DNA of 64,000 bases from NCBI GenBank assembly GCA_964007475.1, contig CAXFZM010000209.1, positions 186,001 to 250,000 of the forward strand. Reading direction: 5' to 3'. The stretch comes from Hybos culiciformis (taxonomy: Eukaryota > Arthropoda > Insecta > Diptera > Hybotidae). The notes beneath the pieces are model-generated. The model did not search any database and was not told where the DNA came from. It was given only the letters and a program-made list of their open reading frames with translations. A program made the translations under genes and the position numbers. The stretch's first letter is position 1. Every line of letters begins with the position of its first letter. Below are positions 1-13,500 of this stretch, piece after piece.

Positions 1-360
1 AATATTTTCTAAAACAATTTTTTTTAGATTAAAATTCATAAAATTACGCTTCTTTTGGCATTTAAAAAATTAAAATCGATGCACTGGTTCGCGAGCTATG
101 AGCTCTCAAAGTTGAGAAAGAAAATTTTACTTTTTTAGTATGAAAAAATCGCCTTTCGACGCTCAAAAACCAAAAAATATTTTATAAAACAATTTTTTTT
201 TAGATTATAATTCATAAAATTACGCTTCTTTTGGCATTTAAAAAATTAAAATCGATGCATTGGTTCGCGAGCTATGAGCTCTCAAAGTTGTGAAAGAAAA
301 TTTTACATATTTAGAATGAAAAAATCGCCTTTCGACGGTTTTTAGGCTCTAGCTCAAAAA

Positions 361-551
361 CCAAAAAATATTTTCTAAAACAATTTTTTTTTAGATTAAA
401 ATTCATAAAATTACGCTTCTTTTGGCATTTAAAAAATTAAAATCGATGCACTGGTTCGCGAGCTATGAGCTCTCAAAGTTGAGAAAGAAAATTTTACATA
501 TTTAGTATGAAAAAATCGCCTTTCGACGGTTTTCAGGCTCTAGCTTAAAAA
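361..551 (+). repeat. Reference long satellite monomer (191 bp)
   Basis: Counted from one CCAAAAAAT to the next. Order of landmarks: CCAAAAAATATTTTCTAAAA, a T8-9 tract, TTAAAATTCATAAAATTACG, CTTCTTTTGGCATTT, an A-rich stretch, ATCGATGCACTGG, TTCGCGAGCTATGAGCTC, TCAAAGTTGAGAAAG, AAAATTTTACATATTTAG, TATGAAAAAATCGCC, TTTCGACGG and the terminal TAGCT motif. Hand count on the consensus gives about 28% GC and seven CpG dinucleotides. This copy has the private changes TTTTCAGG and AGCTTAAAA near its end. The monomer start is arbitrary. Confidence 0.95.
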
Positions 552-3500
552 CCAAAAAATATTTTCTAAAACAATTTTTTTTTAGATTAAAATTCATAAA
601 ATTACGCTTCTTTTGGCATTTAAAAAATTAAAATCGATGCACTGGTTCGCGAGCTATGAGCTCTCAAAGTTGAGAAAGAAAATTTTACATATTTAGTATG
701 AAAAAATCGCTTTCGACTCTAGCTCAAAAACCAAAAAATATTTTCTAAAACAATTTTGTTTTAGATTAAAATTCATAAAATAACGCTTCTTTTGGCATTT
801 AAAAAATTAAAATCGATTCACTGGTTCGCGAGCTATGAGCTCTCAAAGTTGAGAAAGAAAATTTTACATATTTAGTATGGAAAAATCGCACTTCGACGGT
901 TTTTAGGCTCTAGCTCAAAAACCAAAAAATATTTTCTAAAACAATTTTTTTTTAGATTAAAATTCATAAAATTACGCTTCTTTTGGCATTTAAAAAAATT
1001 AAAATCGATGCACTGGTTCGCGAGCTATGAGCTCTCAAAGTTGAGAAAGAAAATTTTACTTTTTTAGTATGAAAAAATCGCCTTTCGACGGTTTTTAGGC
1101 TCTAGCTCAAAAACCAAAAAAAGTTTTCTAAAACATTTTTTTTTTAGATTAAAATTCATTAAATTATGCTTCTTTTGGCATTTAAAAAATTAAAATCGAT
1201 GCACTGGTTCGCGAGCTATGAGCTCTCAAAGTTGAGAAAGAAAATTTTACATGTTTAGTATGAAAAAATCGCCTTTCGACGGTTTTTAGGCTCTAGCTCA
1301 AAAACCAAAAAATATTTTCTGAAACAATTTTTTTTTAGATTAAAATTCATAAAATTATGCTTCTTTTGGCATTTAAAAAATTAAAATCTATGCACTGGTT
1401 CGCGAGCTATGAGCTCTCAAAGTTGAGAAAGAAAATTTTACATATTTAGTATGAAAAAAACGCCTTTCGACTCTAGCTCAAAAACCAAAAAATATTTTCT
1501 AAAACAATTTTGTTTTAGATTAAAATTCATAAAATTACGCTTCTTTTGGCATTTAAAAAATTAAAATCGATGCACTGGTTCGCGAGCTATGAGCTCTCAA
1601 AGTTGAGAAAGAAAATTTTACATATTTAGTATGGAAAAATCGCCTTTCGACGGTTTTTAGGCTCTAGCTCAAAAACCAAAAATTATTTTCTAAAACAATT
1701 TTTTTTTAGATTAAAATTCACAAAATTACGCTTCTTTTGGCATTTAAAAAATTAAAATCGATGGACTGGTTCGCGAGCTATGAGCTCTCAAAGTTGAGAA
1801 AGAAAATTTTACATATTTAGTATGAAAAAATCGCCTTTCGACTCTAGCTTAAAAACCAAAAAATATTTTCTAAAACAATTTTGTTTTAGATTAAAATTCA
1901 TAAAATTACGCTTCTTTTGGCATTTAAAAAATTAAAATCGATTCACTGGTTCGCGAGCTATGAGCTCTCAAAGTTGAGAAAGAAAATTTTACATATTTAG
2001 TATGGAAAAATCGCCTTTCGAGGGTTTTTAGGCTCTAGCTCAAAAACCAAAAAATATTTTCTAAAACAATTTTTTTTAGATTAAAATTCATAAAATTACG
2101 CTTCTTTTGGCATTTAAAAAATTAAAATCGATGCACTGGTTCGCGAGCTATGAGCTCTCAAAGTTGAGAAAGAAAATTTTACATATTTAGTATGAAAAAA
2201 TCGCCTTTCGACGGTTTTTAGGCTCTAGCTCAAAAACCAAAAAATATTTTCTAAAACAATTTTTTTTTAGATTAAAATTCATAAAATTACGCTTCTTTTG
2301 ACATTAAAAAAATTAAAATCGATGCACTGGTTCGCGAGCTATGAGCTCTCAAAGTTGAGAAAGAAAATTTTACATATTTAGTATGAAAAAATCGCCTTTC
2401 GATGGTTTTTAGGCTCTAGCTCAAAAACCAAAAAATATTTTCTAAAACAATTTTTTTTTAGATTAAAATTCATAAAATTACGCTTCTTTTGGCATTTAAA
2501 AAATTAAAATCGATGCACTGGTTCGCGAGCTAGAAGCTCTCAAAGTTGAGAAATAAAATTTTACATATTTAGTATGAAAAAATCGCCTTTCGACTCTAGC
2601 TCAAAAACCAAAAAATATTTTCTAAAACTATTTTGTTTTAGATTAAAATTCATAAAATTACGCTTCTTTTGGCATTTAAAAAATTAAAATCGATGCACTG
2701 GTTCGCGAGCTATGAGCTCTCAAAGTTGAGAAAGAAAATTTTACATATTTAGTATGGAAAAATCGCCTTTCGACGGTTTTTAGGCTCTAGCTCAAAAACC
2801 AAAAAATATTTATCTAAAACAATTTTTTTTAGATTAAAATTCACAAAATTACGCTTCTTTTGGCATTTAAAAAATTAAAATCGATGCACTGGTTCGCGAG
2901 CTATGAGCTCTCAAAGTTGAGAAAGAAAATTTTACATATTTAGTATGAAAAAATCGCCTTTCGACTCTAGCTCAAAAACCAAAAAATATTTTCTAAAACA
3001 ATTTTGTTTTAGATTAAAATTCATAAAATTACGCTTCTTTTGGCATTTAAAAAATTAAAATCGATTCACTGGTTCGCGAGCTATGAGCTCTCAAAGTTGA
3101 GAAAGAAAATTTTACATATTTAGTATGGAAAAATCGCCTTTCGACGGTTTTTAGGCTCTAGCTCAAAAACCAAAATATATTTTCTAAAACAATTTTTTTT
3201 TAGATTAAAGTTCATAAAATTACGCTTCTTTTGGCATTTAAAAAATTAAAATCGATGCACTGGTTCGCGAGCTATGAGCTCTCAAAGTTGAGAAAGAAAA
3301 TTTTACATATTTAGTATGAAAAAATCGCCTTTCGACGGTTTTTAGGCTCTAGCTTAAAAACCAAAAAATATTTTCTAAAACAATTTTTTTTTAGATTAAA
3401 ATTCATAAAATTACGCTTCTTTTGGCATTTAAAAAATTAAAATCGATGCACTGGTTCGCGAGCTATGAGCTCTCAAAGTTGAGAAAGAAAATTTTACATA

Positions 3501-6340
3501 TTTAGTATGAAAAAATCGCCTTTCGACTCTAGCTCAAAAACCAAAAAATATTTTCTAAAACAATTTTGTTTTAGATTAAAATTCATAAAATAACGCTTCT
3601 TTTGGCATTTAAAAAATTAAAATCGATGCACTGGTTCGCGAGCTATGAGCTCTCAAAGTTGAGAAAGAAAATTTTACATATTTAGTATGGAAAAATCGCA
3701 CTTCGACGGTTTTTAGGCTCTAGCTCAAAAACCAAAAAATATTTTCTAAAACAATTTTTATTTAGATTAAAATTCATAAAATTACGCTTCTTTTGGCATT
3801 TAAAAAAATTAAAATCGATGCACTGGTTCGCGAGCTATGAGCTCTCAAAGTTGAGAAAGAAAATTTTACTTTTTTAGTATGAAAAAATCGCCTTTCGACC
3901 GTTTTTAGGCTCTAGCTCAAAAACCAAAAAATATTTTCTAAAACATTTTTTTTTTAGATTAAAATTCATAAAATTATGCTTCTTTTGGCATTTAAAAAAT
4001 TAAAATCGATTCACTGGTTCGCGAGCTATGAGCTCTCAAAGTTGAGAAAGAAAATTTTACATATTTAGTATGAAAAAATCGCCTTTCGACGGTTTTTAGG
4101 CTCTAGCTCAAAAACCAAAAAATATTTTCTGAAACAATTTTTTTTTAGATTAAAATTCATAAAATTATGCTTCTTTTGGCATTTAAAAAATTAAAATCTA
4201 TGCACTGGTTCGCGAGCTATGAGCTCTCAAAGTTGAGAAAGAAAATTTTACATATTTAGTATGAAAAAAACGCCTTTCGACTCTAGCTCAAAAACCAAAA
4301 AATATTTTCTAAAACAATTTTGTTTTAGATTAAAATTCATAAAATTACGCTTCTTTTGGCATTTAAAAAATTAAAATCGATGCACTAGTTCGCGAGCTAT
4401 GAGCTCTCAAAGTTGAGAAAGAAAATTTTACATATTTAGTATGGAAAAATCGCCTTTCGACGGTTTTTAGGCTCTAGCTCAAAAACCAAAAATTATTTTC
4501 TAAAACAATTTTTTTTAGATTAAAATTCACAAAATTACGCTTCTTTTGGCATTTAAAAAATTAAAATCGATGGACTGGTTCGCGAGCTATGAGCTCTCAA
4601 AGTTGAGAAAGAAAATTTTACATATTTAGTATGAAAAAATCGCCTTTCGACTCTAGCTCAAAAACCAAAAAATATTTTCTAAAACAATTTTGTTTTAGAT
4701 TAAAATTCATAAAATTATGCTTCTTTTGGCATTTAAAAAATTAAAATCGATTCACTGGTTCGCGAGCTATGAGCTCTCAAAGTTGAGAAAGAAAATTTTA
4801 CATATTTAGTATGGAAAAATCGCCTTTCGAGGGTTTTTAGGCTCTAGCTCAAAAACCAAAAAATATTTTCTAAAAAAATTTTTTTTTAGATTAAAATTCA
4901 TAAAATTACGCTTCTTTTGGCATTTAAAAAATTAAAATCGATGCACTGGTTCGCGAGCTATGAGCTCTCAAAGTTGAGAAAGAAAATTTTACATATTTAG
5001 TATGAAAAAATCGCCTTTCGACGGTTTTTAGGCTCTAGCTCAAAAACCAAAAAATATTTTCTAAAACAATTTTTTTTTAGATTAAAATTCATAAAATTAC
5101 GCTTCTTTTGACATTAAAAAAATTAAAATCGATGCACTGGTTCGCGAGCTATGAGATCTCAAAGTTGAGAAAGAAAATTTTTCATATTTAGTATGAAAAA
5201 ATCGCCTTTCGACGGTTTTTAGGCTCTAGCTCAAAAACCAAAAAATATTTTCTAAAACAATTTTTTTTTAGATTAAAATTCATAAAATTACGCTTCTTTT
5301 GGCATTTAAAAAATTAAAATCGATGCACTGGTTCGCGAGCTATGAGCTCTCAAAGTTGAGAAAGAAAATTTTACATATTTAGTATGAAAAAATCGCCTTT
5401 CGACTCTAGCTCAAAAACCAAAAAATATTTTCTAAAACAATTTTGTTTTAGATTAAAATTCATAAAATTACGCTTCTTTTGGCATTTAAAAAATTAAAAT
5501 CGATTGACTGGTTCGCGAGCTATGAGCTCTCAAAGTTGAGAAAGAAAATTTTACATATTTAGTATGAAAAAATCGCCTTTCGACTCTAGCTCAAAAACCA
5601 AAAAATATTTTCTAAAACAATTTTGTTTTAGATTAAAATTCATAAAATTACGCTTCTTTTGGCATTTAAAAAATTAAAATCGATTCACTGGTTCGCGAGC
5701 TATGAGCTCTCAAAGTTGAGAAAGAAAATTTTACATATTTAGTATGGAAAAATCGCCTTTCGACGGTTTTTAGGCTCTAGCTCAAAAACCAAAAAATATT
5801 TATCTAAAACAATTTTTTTTAGATTAAAATTCACAAAATTACGCTTCTTTTGGCATTTAAAAAATTAAAATCGATGCACTGGTTCGCGAGCTATGAGCTC
5901 TCAAAGTTGAGAAAGAAAATTTTACATATTTAGTATGAAAAAATCGCCTTTCGACTCTAGCTCAAAAACCAAAAAATATTTTCTAAAACAATTTTGTTTT
6001 AGATTAAAATTCATAAAATTACGCTTCTTTTGGCATTTAAAAAATTAAAATCGATTCACTGGTTCGCGAGCTATGAGCTCTCAAAGTTGAGAAAGAAAAT
6101 TTTACATATTTAGTATGGAAAAATCGGCTTTCGACGGTTTTTAGGCTCTAGCTCAAAAACCAAAATATATTTTCTAAAACAATTTTTTTTTCGATTAAAA
6201 TTCATAAAATTACGCTTCTTTTGGCATTTAAAAAATTAAAATCGATGCACTGGTTCGCGAGCTATGAGCTCTCAAAGTTGAGAAAGAAAATTTTACATAT
6301 TTAGTATGAAAAAATCGCCTTTCGACGGTTTTTAGGCTCT
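542..6340 (+). repeat. 2.81-kb higher-order repeat, two units
   Basis: Private variants recur about 2809 bp apart: AGCTTAAAAACC at 542 and 3351, TAACGCTTC at 781 and 3591, ATGAAAAAAACGCC at 1451 and 4261, ATCGATGGACTGG near 1759 and 4568, and CGAGGGTTTTTAGG near 2021 and 4830. The unit holds about 15 monomers. The second copy has an extra 180-bp monomer, so the marker TATTTATCTAAAAC lies at 2811 and 5801 (spacing 2990). The right edge is approximate. Confidence 0.8.
5418..5597 (+). repeat. Reference short satellite monomer (180 bp)
   Basis: Begins at CCAAAAAATATTTTC and repeats exactly 180 bases later at 5598. It has TTCGACTCTAGCTC where the long form has TTCGACGG, TTTTTAGG, CTCTAGCTC, which is an 11-bp deletion. 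Like most monomers that follow a short one, it carries a G inside the T-tract (TTTTGTTTTAG). This unit looks like a recent local duplication: it is the extra monomer that makes the second 2.81-kb unit about 180 bp longer than the first. Confidence 0.9.
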
Positions 6341-7583
6341 AGCTCAAAAACCAAAAAATATTTTCTAAAACAATTTTTTTTTAGATTAAAATTCATAAAA
6401 TTACGCTTCTTTTGACATTAAAAAAATTAAAATCGATGCACTGGTTCGCGAGCTATGAGCTCTCAAAGTTGAGAAAGAAAATTTTACATATTTAGTATGG
6501 AAAAATCGCCTTTCGACGGTTTTTAGGCTATAGCTCAAAAACCAAAAAATATTTTCTAAAACAATTTTTTTTTAGATTAAAATTCATAAAATTACGCTTC
6601 TTTTGGCATTTAAAAAATTAAAATCGATGCACTGGTTCGCGAGCTATGAGCTCTCAAAGTTGAGAAAGAAAATTTTACATATTTAGTATGAAAAAATCGC
6701 CTTTCGACGGTTTTTAGGCTCTAGCTCAAAAACCAAAAAATATTTTCTAAAATTTTTTTTTAGATTAAAATTCATAAAATTACGCTTCTTTTGGCATTTA
6801 AAAAATTAAAATCGATGCACTGGTTCGCGAGCTATGAGCTCTCAAAGTTGAGAAAGAAAATTTTACATATTTAGTATGAAAAAATCGCCTTTCGACTCTA
6901 GCTCAAAAACCAAAAAATATTTTCTAAAACAATTTTGTTTTAGATTAAAATTCATAAAATTACGCTTCTTTTGGCATTTAAAAAATTAAAATCGATGCAC
7001 TGGTTCGCGAGCTATGACCTCTCAAAGTTGAGAAAGAAAATTTTACATATTTAGTATGGAAAAATCGCCTTTCGACGGTTTCTAGGCTCTAGCTCAAAAA
7101 CCAAAAAATATTTTCTAAAACAATTTTTTTTTAGATTAAAATTCATAAAATTACGCTTCTTTTGGCATTTAAAAAATTAAAATCGATACACTGGTTCGCG
7201 AGCTATGAGCTCTCAAAGTTGAGAAAGAAAATTTTACATATTTAGTATGAAAAAATCGCCTTTCGACGGTTTTTAGGCTCTAGCTCAAAAACCAAAAAAT
7301 ATTTTCTAAAACAATTTTTTTTTAGATTAAAATTCATAAAATTATGCTTCTTTTGGCATTTAAAAAATTAAAATCTATGCACTGGTTCGCGAGCTATGAG
7401 CTCTCAAAGTTGAGAAAGAAAATTTTACATATTTAGTATGAAAAAATCGCCTTTCGACGGTTTTTAGGCTCTAGCTCAAAAACCAAAAAATATTTTCTAA
7501 AACAATTTTTTTTAGATTAAAATTCACAAAATTACGCTTCTTTTGGCATTTAAAAAATTAAAATCGATGCACTGGTTCGCGAG

Positions 7584-10500
7584 CTAGGAGCTCTCAAAGT
7601 TGAGAAAGAAAATTTTACATATTTAGTATGAAAAAATCGCCTTTCGACTCTAGCTCAAAAACCAAAAAATATTTTCTAAAACAATTTTGTTTTAGATTAA
7701 AATTCATAAAATTACGCTTCTTTTGGCATTTAAAAAATTAAAATCGATTCACTGGTTCGCGAGCTATGAGCTCTCAAAGTTGAGAAAGTAAATTTTACAT
7801 ATTTAGTATGGAAAAATCGCCTTTCGACGGTTTTTAGGCTCTAGCTCAAAAACCAAAAAATATTTTCTAAAACAATTTTTTTTTAGATTAAAATTCATAA
7901 AATTACGCTTCTTTTGGCATTTAAAAAATTAAAATCGATGCACTGGTTCGCGAGCTATGAGGTCTCAAAGTTGAGAAAGAAAATTTTACATATTTAGTAT
8001 GAAAAAATCGCCTTTCGACGGTTTTTAGGCTCTAGCTCAAAAACCAAAAAATATTTTCTAAAACAATTTTTTTTAAGATTAAAATTCATAAAATTACGCT
8101 TCTTTCGGCATTTAAAAAATTAAAATCGATGCACTGGTTCGCGAGCTATGACCTCTCAAAGTTGAGAAAGAAAATTTTACATATTTAGTATGGAAAAATC
8201 GCCTTTCGACGGTTTTTAGGCTCTAGGTCAAAAACCAAAAAATATTTTCTAAAACAATTTTTTTTTAGATTAAAATTCATAAAATTACGCTTCTTTTGGC
8301 ATTTAAAAAATTAAAATCGATGCACTGATTCGCGAGCTATGAGCTCTCAAAGTTGAGAAAGAAAATTTTACATATTTAGTATGAAAAAATCGCCTTTCGA
8401 CGGTTTTTAGGCTCTAGCTCAAAAACCAAAAAATATTTTCTAAAACAATTTTTTTTTAGATTAAAATTCATAAAATTACGCTTCTTTCGGCATTTAAAAA
8501 ATTAAAATCGATGCACTGGTTCGCGAGCTATGACCTCTCAAAGTTGAGAAAGAAAATTATACATATTTAGTATGGAAAAATCGCCTTTCGACAGTTTTTA
8601 GGCTCTAGCTCAAAAACCAAAAAATATTTTCTAAAACAATTTTTTTTTAGATTAAAATTCATAAAATTACGCTTCTTTTGGCATTTAAAAAATTAAAATC
8701 GATGCACTGGTTCACGAGCTATGAGCTCTCAAAGTTGAGAAAGAAAATTTTACATATTTAGTATGGAAAAATCGCCTTTCGACGGTTTTTAGGCTCTAGC
8801 TCAAAAACCAAAAAATATTTTCTAAAACAATTTTTTTTTACATTAAAATGCATAAAATTACGCTTCTTTTGGCATTTAAAAAATTAAAATCGATGCACTG
8901 GTTCGCGGGCTATGAGCTCTCATAGTTGAGAAAGAAAATTTTACATATTTAGTATGAAAAAATCGCCTTTCGACGGTTTTTAGGCTCTAGCTCAAAAACC
9001 AAAAAATATTTTCTAAAATAATTTTTTTTTAGATTAAAATTCATAAAATTACGCTTCTTTTGGCATTTAAAAAATTAAAATCGATGCACTGGTTCGCGAG
9101 CTATGAGCTCTCAAAGTTGAGAAAGAAAATTTTACATATTTAGTATAAAAAAATCGCCTTTCGACGGTTTTTAGGCTCTAGCTCAAAAACCAAAAAATAT
9201 TTTCTAAAACAATTTTTTTTTAGATTAAAATTCATAAAATTACGCTTCTTTTGATATTAAAAAAATTAAAATCGATGCACTGGTTCGCGAGCTATGAGAT
9301 CTCAAAGTTGAGAAAGAAAATTTTACATATTTAGTATGAAAAAATCGCCTTTCGACGGTTTTTAGGCTCTAGCTCAAAAACCAAAAAATATTTTCTAAAA
9401 CAATTTTTTTTTAGATTAAAATTCATAAAATTACGCTTCTTTTGGCATTTAAAAAATTAAAATCGATGCACTGGTTCGCGAGCTATGAGCTCTCAAAGTT
9501 GAGAAAGAAAATTTTACATATTTAGTATGAAAAAATCGCCTTTCGACTCTAGCTCAAAAACCAAAAAATATTTTGTAAAACAATTTTGTTTTAGATTAAA
9601 ATTCATAAAATTACGCTTCTTTTGGCATTTAAAAAATTAAAATCGATGCACTGGTTCGCGAGCTATGAGCTCTCAAAGTTGAGAAAGAAAATTTTACATA
9701 TTTAGTATGAAAAAATCGCCTTTCGACTCTAGCTCAAAAACCAAAAAATATTTTCTAAAACAATTTTGTTTTAGATTAAAATTCATAAAATTACGCTTCT
9801 TTTGGCATTTAAAAAATTAAAATCGATTCACTGGTTCGCGAGCTATGAGCTCTCAAAGTTGAGAAAGAAAATTTTACATATTTAGTATGGAAAAATCGGC
9901 TTTCGACGGTTTTTAGGCTCTAGCTCAAAAACCAAAATATATTTTCTAAAACAATTTTTTTTTCGATTAAAATTCATAAAATTACGCTTCTTTTGGCATT
10001 TAAAAAATTAAAATCGATGCACTGGTTCGCGAGCTATGAGCTCTCAAAGTTGAGAAAGAAAATTTTACATATTTAGTATGAAAAAATCGCCTTTCGACGG
10101 TTTTTAGGCTCTAGCTCCAAAACCAAAAAATATTTTCTAAAACAATTTTTTTTTAGATTAAAATTCATAAAATTACGCTTCTTTTGACATTAAAAAAATT
10201 AAAATCGATGCACTGGTTCGCGAGCTATGAGCTCTCAAAGTTGAGAAAGAAAATTTTACATATTTAGTATGGAAAAATCGCCTTTCGACGGTTTTTAGGC
10301 TCTAGCTCAAAAACCAAAAAATATTTTCTAAAACAATTTTTTTTTAGATTAAAATTCATAAAATTACGCTTCTTTTGGCATTTAAAAAATTAAAATCGAT
10401 GCACTGGTTCGCGAGTTATGAGCTCTCAAAGTTGAGAAAGAAAATTTTACATATTTAGTATGAAAAAATCGCCTTTCGACGGTTTTTAGGCTCTAGCTCA

Positions 10501-13500
10501 AAAACCAAAAAATATTTTCTAAAATAATTTTTTTTTAGATTAAAATTCATAAAATTACGCTTCTTTTGGCATTTAAAAAATTAAAATCGATGCACTGGTT
10601 CGCGAGCTATGAGCTCTCAAAGTTGAGAAAGAAAATTTTACATATTTAGTATGAAAAAATCGCCTTTCGACTCTAGCTCAAAAACCAAAAAATATTTTCT
10701 AAAACAATTTTGTTTTAGATTAAAATTCATAAAATTACGCTTCTTTTGGCATTTAAAAAATTAAAATCGATGCACTGGTTCGCGAGCTATGACCTCTCAA
10801 AGTTGAGAAAGAAAATTTTACATATTTAGTATGGAAAAATCGTCTTTCGACGGTTTCTAGGCTCTAGCTCAAAAACCAAAAAATATTTTCTAAAACAATT
10901 TTTTTTTAGATTAAAATTCATAAAATTACGCTTCTTTTGGCATTTAAAAAATTAAAATCGATACACTATTTCGCGAGCTATGAGCTCTCAAAGTTGAGAA
11001 AGAAAATTTTACATATTTAGTATGAAAAAATCGCCTTTCGACGGTTTTTAGGCTCTACCTCAAAAACCAAAAAATATTTTCTAAAACAATTTTTTTTTAG
11101 ATTAAAATTCATAAAATTATGCTTCTTTTGGCATTTAAAAAATTAAAATCTATGCACTGGTTCGCGAGCTATGACCTCTCAAAGTTGAGAAAGAAAATTT
11201 TACATATTTAGTATGGAAAAATCGTCTTTCGACGGTTTCTAGGCTCTAGCTCAAAAACCAAAAAATATTTTCTAAAACAATTTTTTTTAGATTAAAATTC
11301 ACAAAATTACGCTTCTTTTGGCATTTAAAAAATTAAAATCGATGCACTGGTTCGCGAGCTAGGAGCTCCCAAAGTTGAGAAAGAAAATTTTACATATTTA
11401 GTATGAAAAAATCGCCTTTCGACGGTTTTTAGGCTCTAGCTCAAAAACCAAAAAATATTTTCTAAAACAATTTTTTTTTAGATTAAAATTCATAAAATTA
11501 CGCTTCTTTTGGCATTTAAAAAATTAAAATCGATGCACTGGTTCGCGAGCTATGAGCTCTCAAAGTTGAGAAAGAAAATTTTACATATTTAGTATGAAAA
11601 AATCGCCTTTCGACGGTTTTTAGGCTCTAGCTCAAAAACCAAAAAATATTTTCTGAAACAATTTTTTTTTAGATTAAAATTCATAAAATTACGCTTCTTT
11701 CGGCATTTAAAAAATTAAAATCGATGCACTGGTTCACGAGCTATGAGCTCTCAAAGTTGAGAAAGAAAATTTTACATATTTAGTATGGAAAAATCGCCTT
11801 TCGACGGTTTTTAGGCTCTAGCTCAAAAACCAAAAAATATTTTCTAAAACAATTTTTTTTTACATTAAAATGCATAAAATTACGCTTCTTTTGGCATTTA
11901 AATAATTAAAATCGATGCACTGGTTCGCGGGCTATGAGCTCTCAAAGTTGAGAAAGAAAATTTTACATATTTAGTATGAAAAAATCGCCTTTCGACGGTT
12001 TTTAGGCTCTAGCTCAAAAACCAAAAAATATTTTCTAAAATAATTTTTTTTTAGATTAAAATTCATAAAATTACGCTTCTTTTGGCATTTAAAAAATTAA
12101 AATCGATGCACTGGTTCGCGAGCTATGAGCTCTCAAAGTTGAGAAAGAAAATTTTACATATTTAGTATGAAAAAATCGCCTTTCGACGGTTTTTAGGCTC
12201 TAGCTCAAAAACCAAAAAATATTTTCTAAAACAATTTTTTTTTAGATTAAAATTCATAAAATTACGCTTCTTTTGACATTAAAAAAATTAAAATCGATGC
12301 ACTGGTTCGCGAGCTATGAGATCTCAAAGTTGAGAAAGAAAATTTTACATATTTAGTATGAAAAAATCGCCTTTCGACGGTTTTTAGGCTCTAGCTCAAA
12401 AACCAAAAAATATTTTCTAAAACAATTTTTTTTTAGATTAAAATTCATAAAATTACGCTTCTTTTGGCATTTAAAAAATTAAAATCGATGCACTGGTTCG
12501 CGAGCTATGAGCTCTCAAAGTTGAGAAAGAAAATTTTACATATTTAGTATGAAAAAATCGCCTTTCGACTCTAGCTCAAAAACCAAAAAATATTTTCTAA
12601 AACAATTTTGTTTTAGATTAAAATTCATAAAATTACGCTTCTTTTGGCATTTAAAAAATTAAAATCGATGCACTGGTTCGCGAGCTATGAGCTCTCAAAG
12701 TTGAGAAAGAAAATTTTACATATTTAGTATGAAAAAATCGCCTTTCGACTCTAGCTCAAAAACCAAAAAATATTTTCTAAAACAATTTTGTTTTAGATTA
12801 AAATTCATAAAATTACGCTTCTTTTGGCATTTAAAAAATTAAAATCGATTCACTGGTTCGCGAGCTATGAGCTCTCAAAGTTGAGAAAGAAAATTTTACA
12901 TATTTAGTATGGAAAAATCGCCTTTCGACGGTTTTTAGGCTCTAGCTCAAAAACCAAAAAATATTTATCTAAAACAATTCTTTTTAGATTAAAATTCACA
13001 AAATTACGCTTCTTTTGGCATTTAAAAAATTAAAATCGATGCACTGGTTCGCGAGCTATGAGCTCTCAAAGTTGAGAAAGAAAAATCGCCTTTCGACTCT
13101 AGCTCAAAAACCAAAAAATATTTTCTAAAACAATTTTGTTTTAGATTAAAATTCATAAAATTACGCTTCTTTTGGCATTTAAAAAATTAAAATCGATTCA
13201 CTGGTTCGCGAGCTATGAGCTCTCAAAGTTGAGAAAGAAAATTTTACATATTTAGTATGGAAAAATCGGCTTTCGACGGTTTTTAGGCTCTAGCTCAAAA
13301 ACCAAAATATATTTTCTAAAACAATTTTTTTTTCGATTAAAATTCATAAAATTACGCTTCTTTTGGCATTTAAAAAATTAAAATCGATGCACTGGTTCGC
13401 GAGCTATGAGCTCTCAAAGTTGAGAAAGAAAATTTTACATATTTAGTATGAAAAAATCGCCCTTCGACGGTTTTTAGGCTCTAGCTCCAAAACCAAAAAA

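Noticed and set aside
431..470. tRNA-like B box (GGTTCGCGAGC) suggesting a pol III or tRNA-derived repeat
   Set aside because: Only GGTTCG matches the B-box consensus; there is no convincing A box at the right distance and no cloverleaf.
361..551. CENP-B box in the monomer
   Set aside because: TTCG occurs twice per monomer, but neither site has the required spacing to A and CGGG of the nTTCGnnnnAnnCGGGn pattern.
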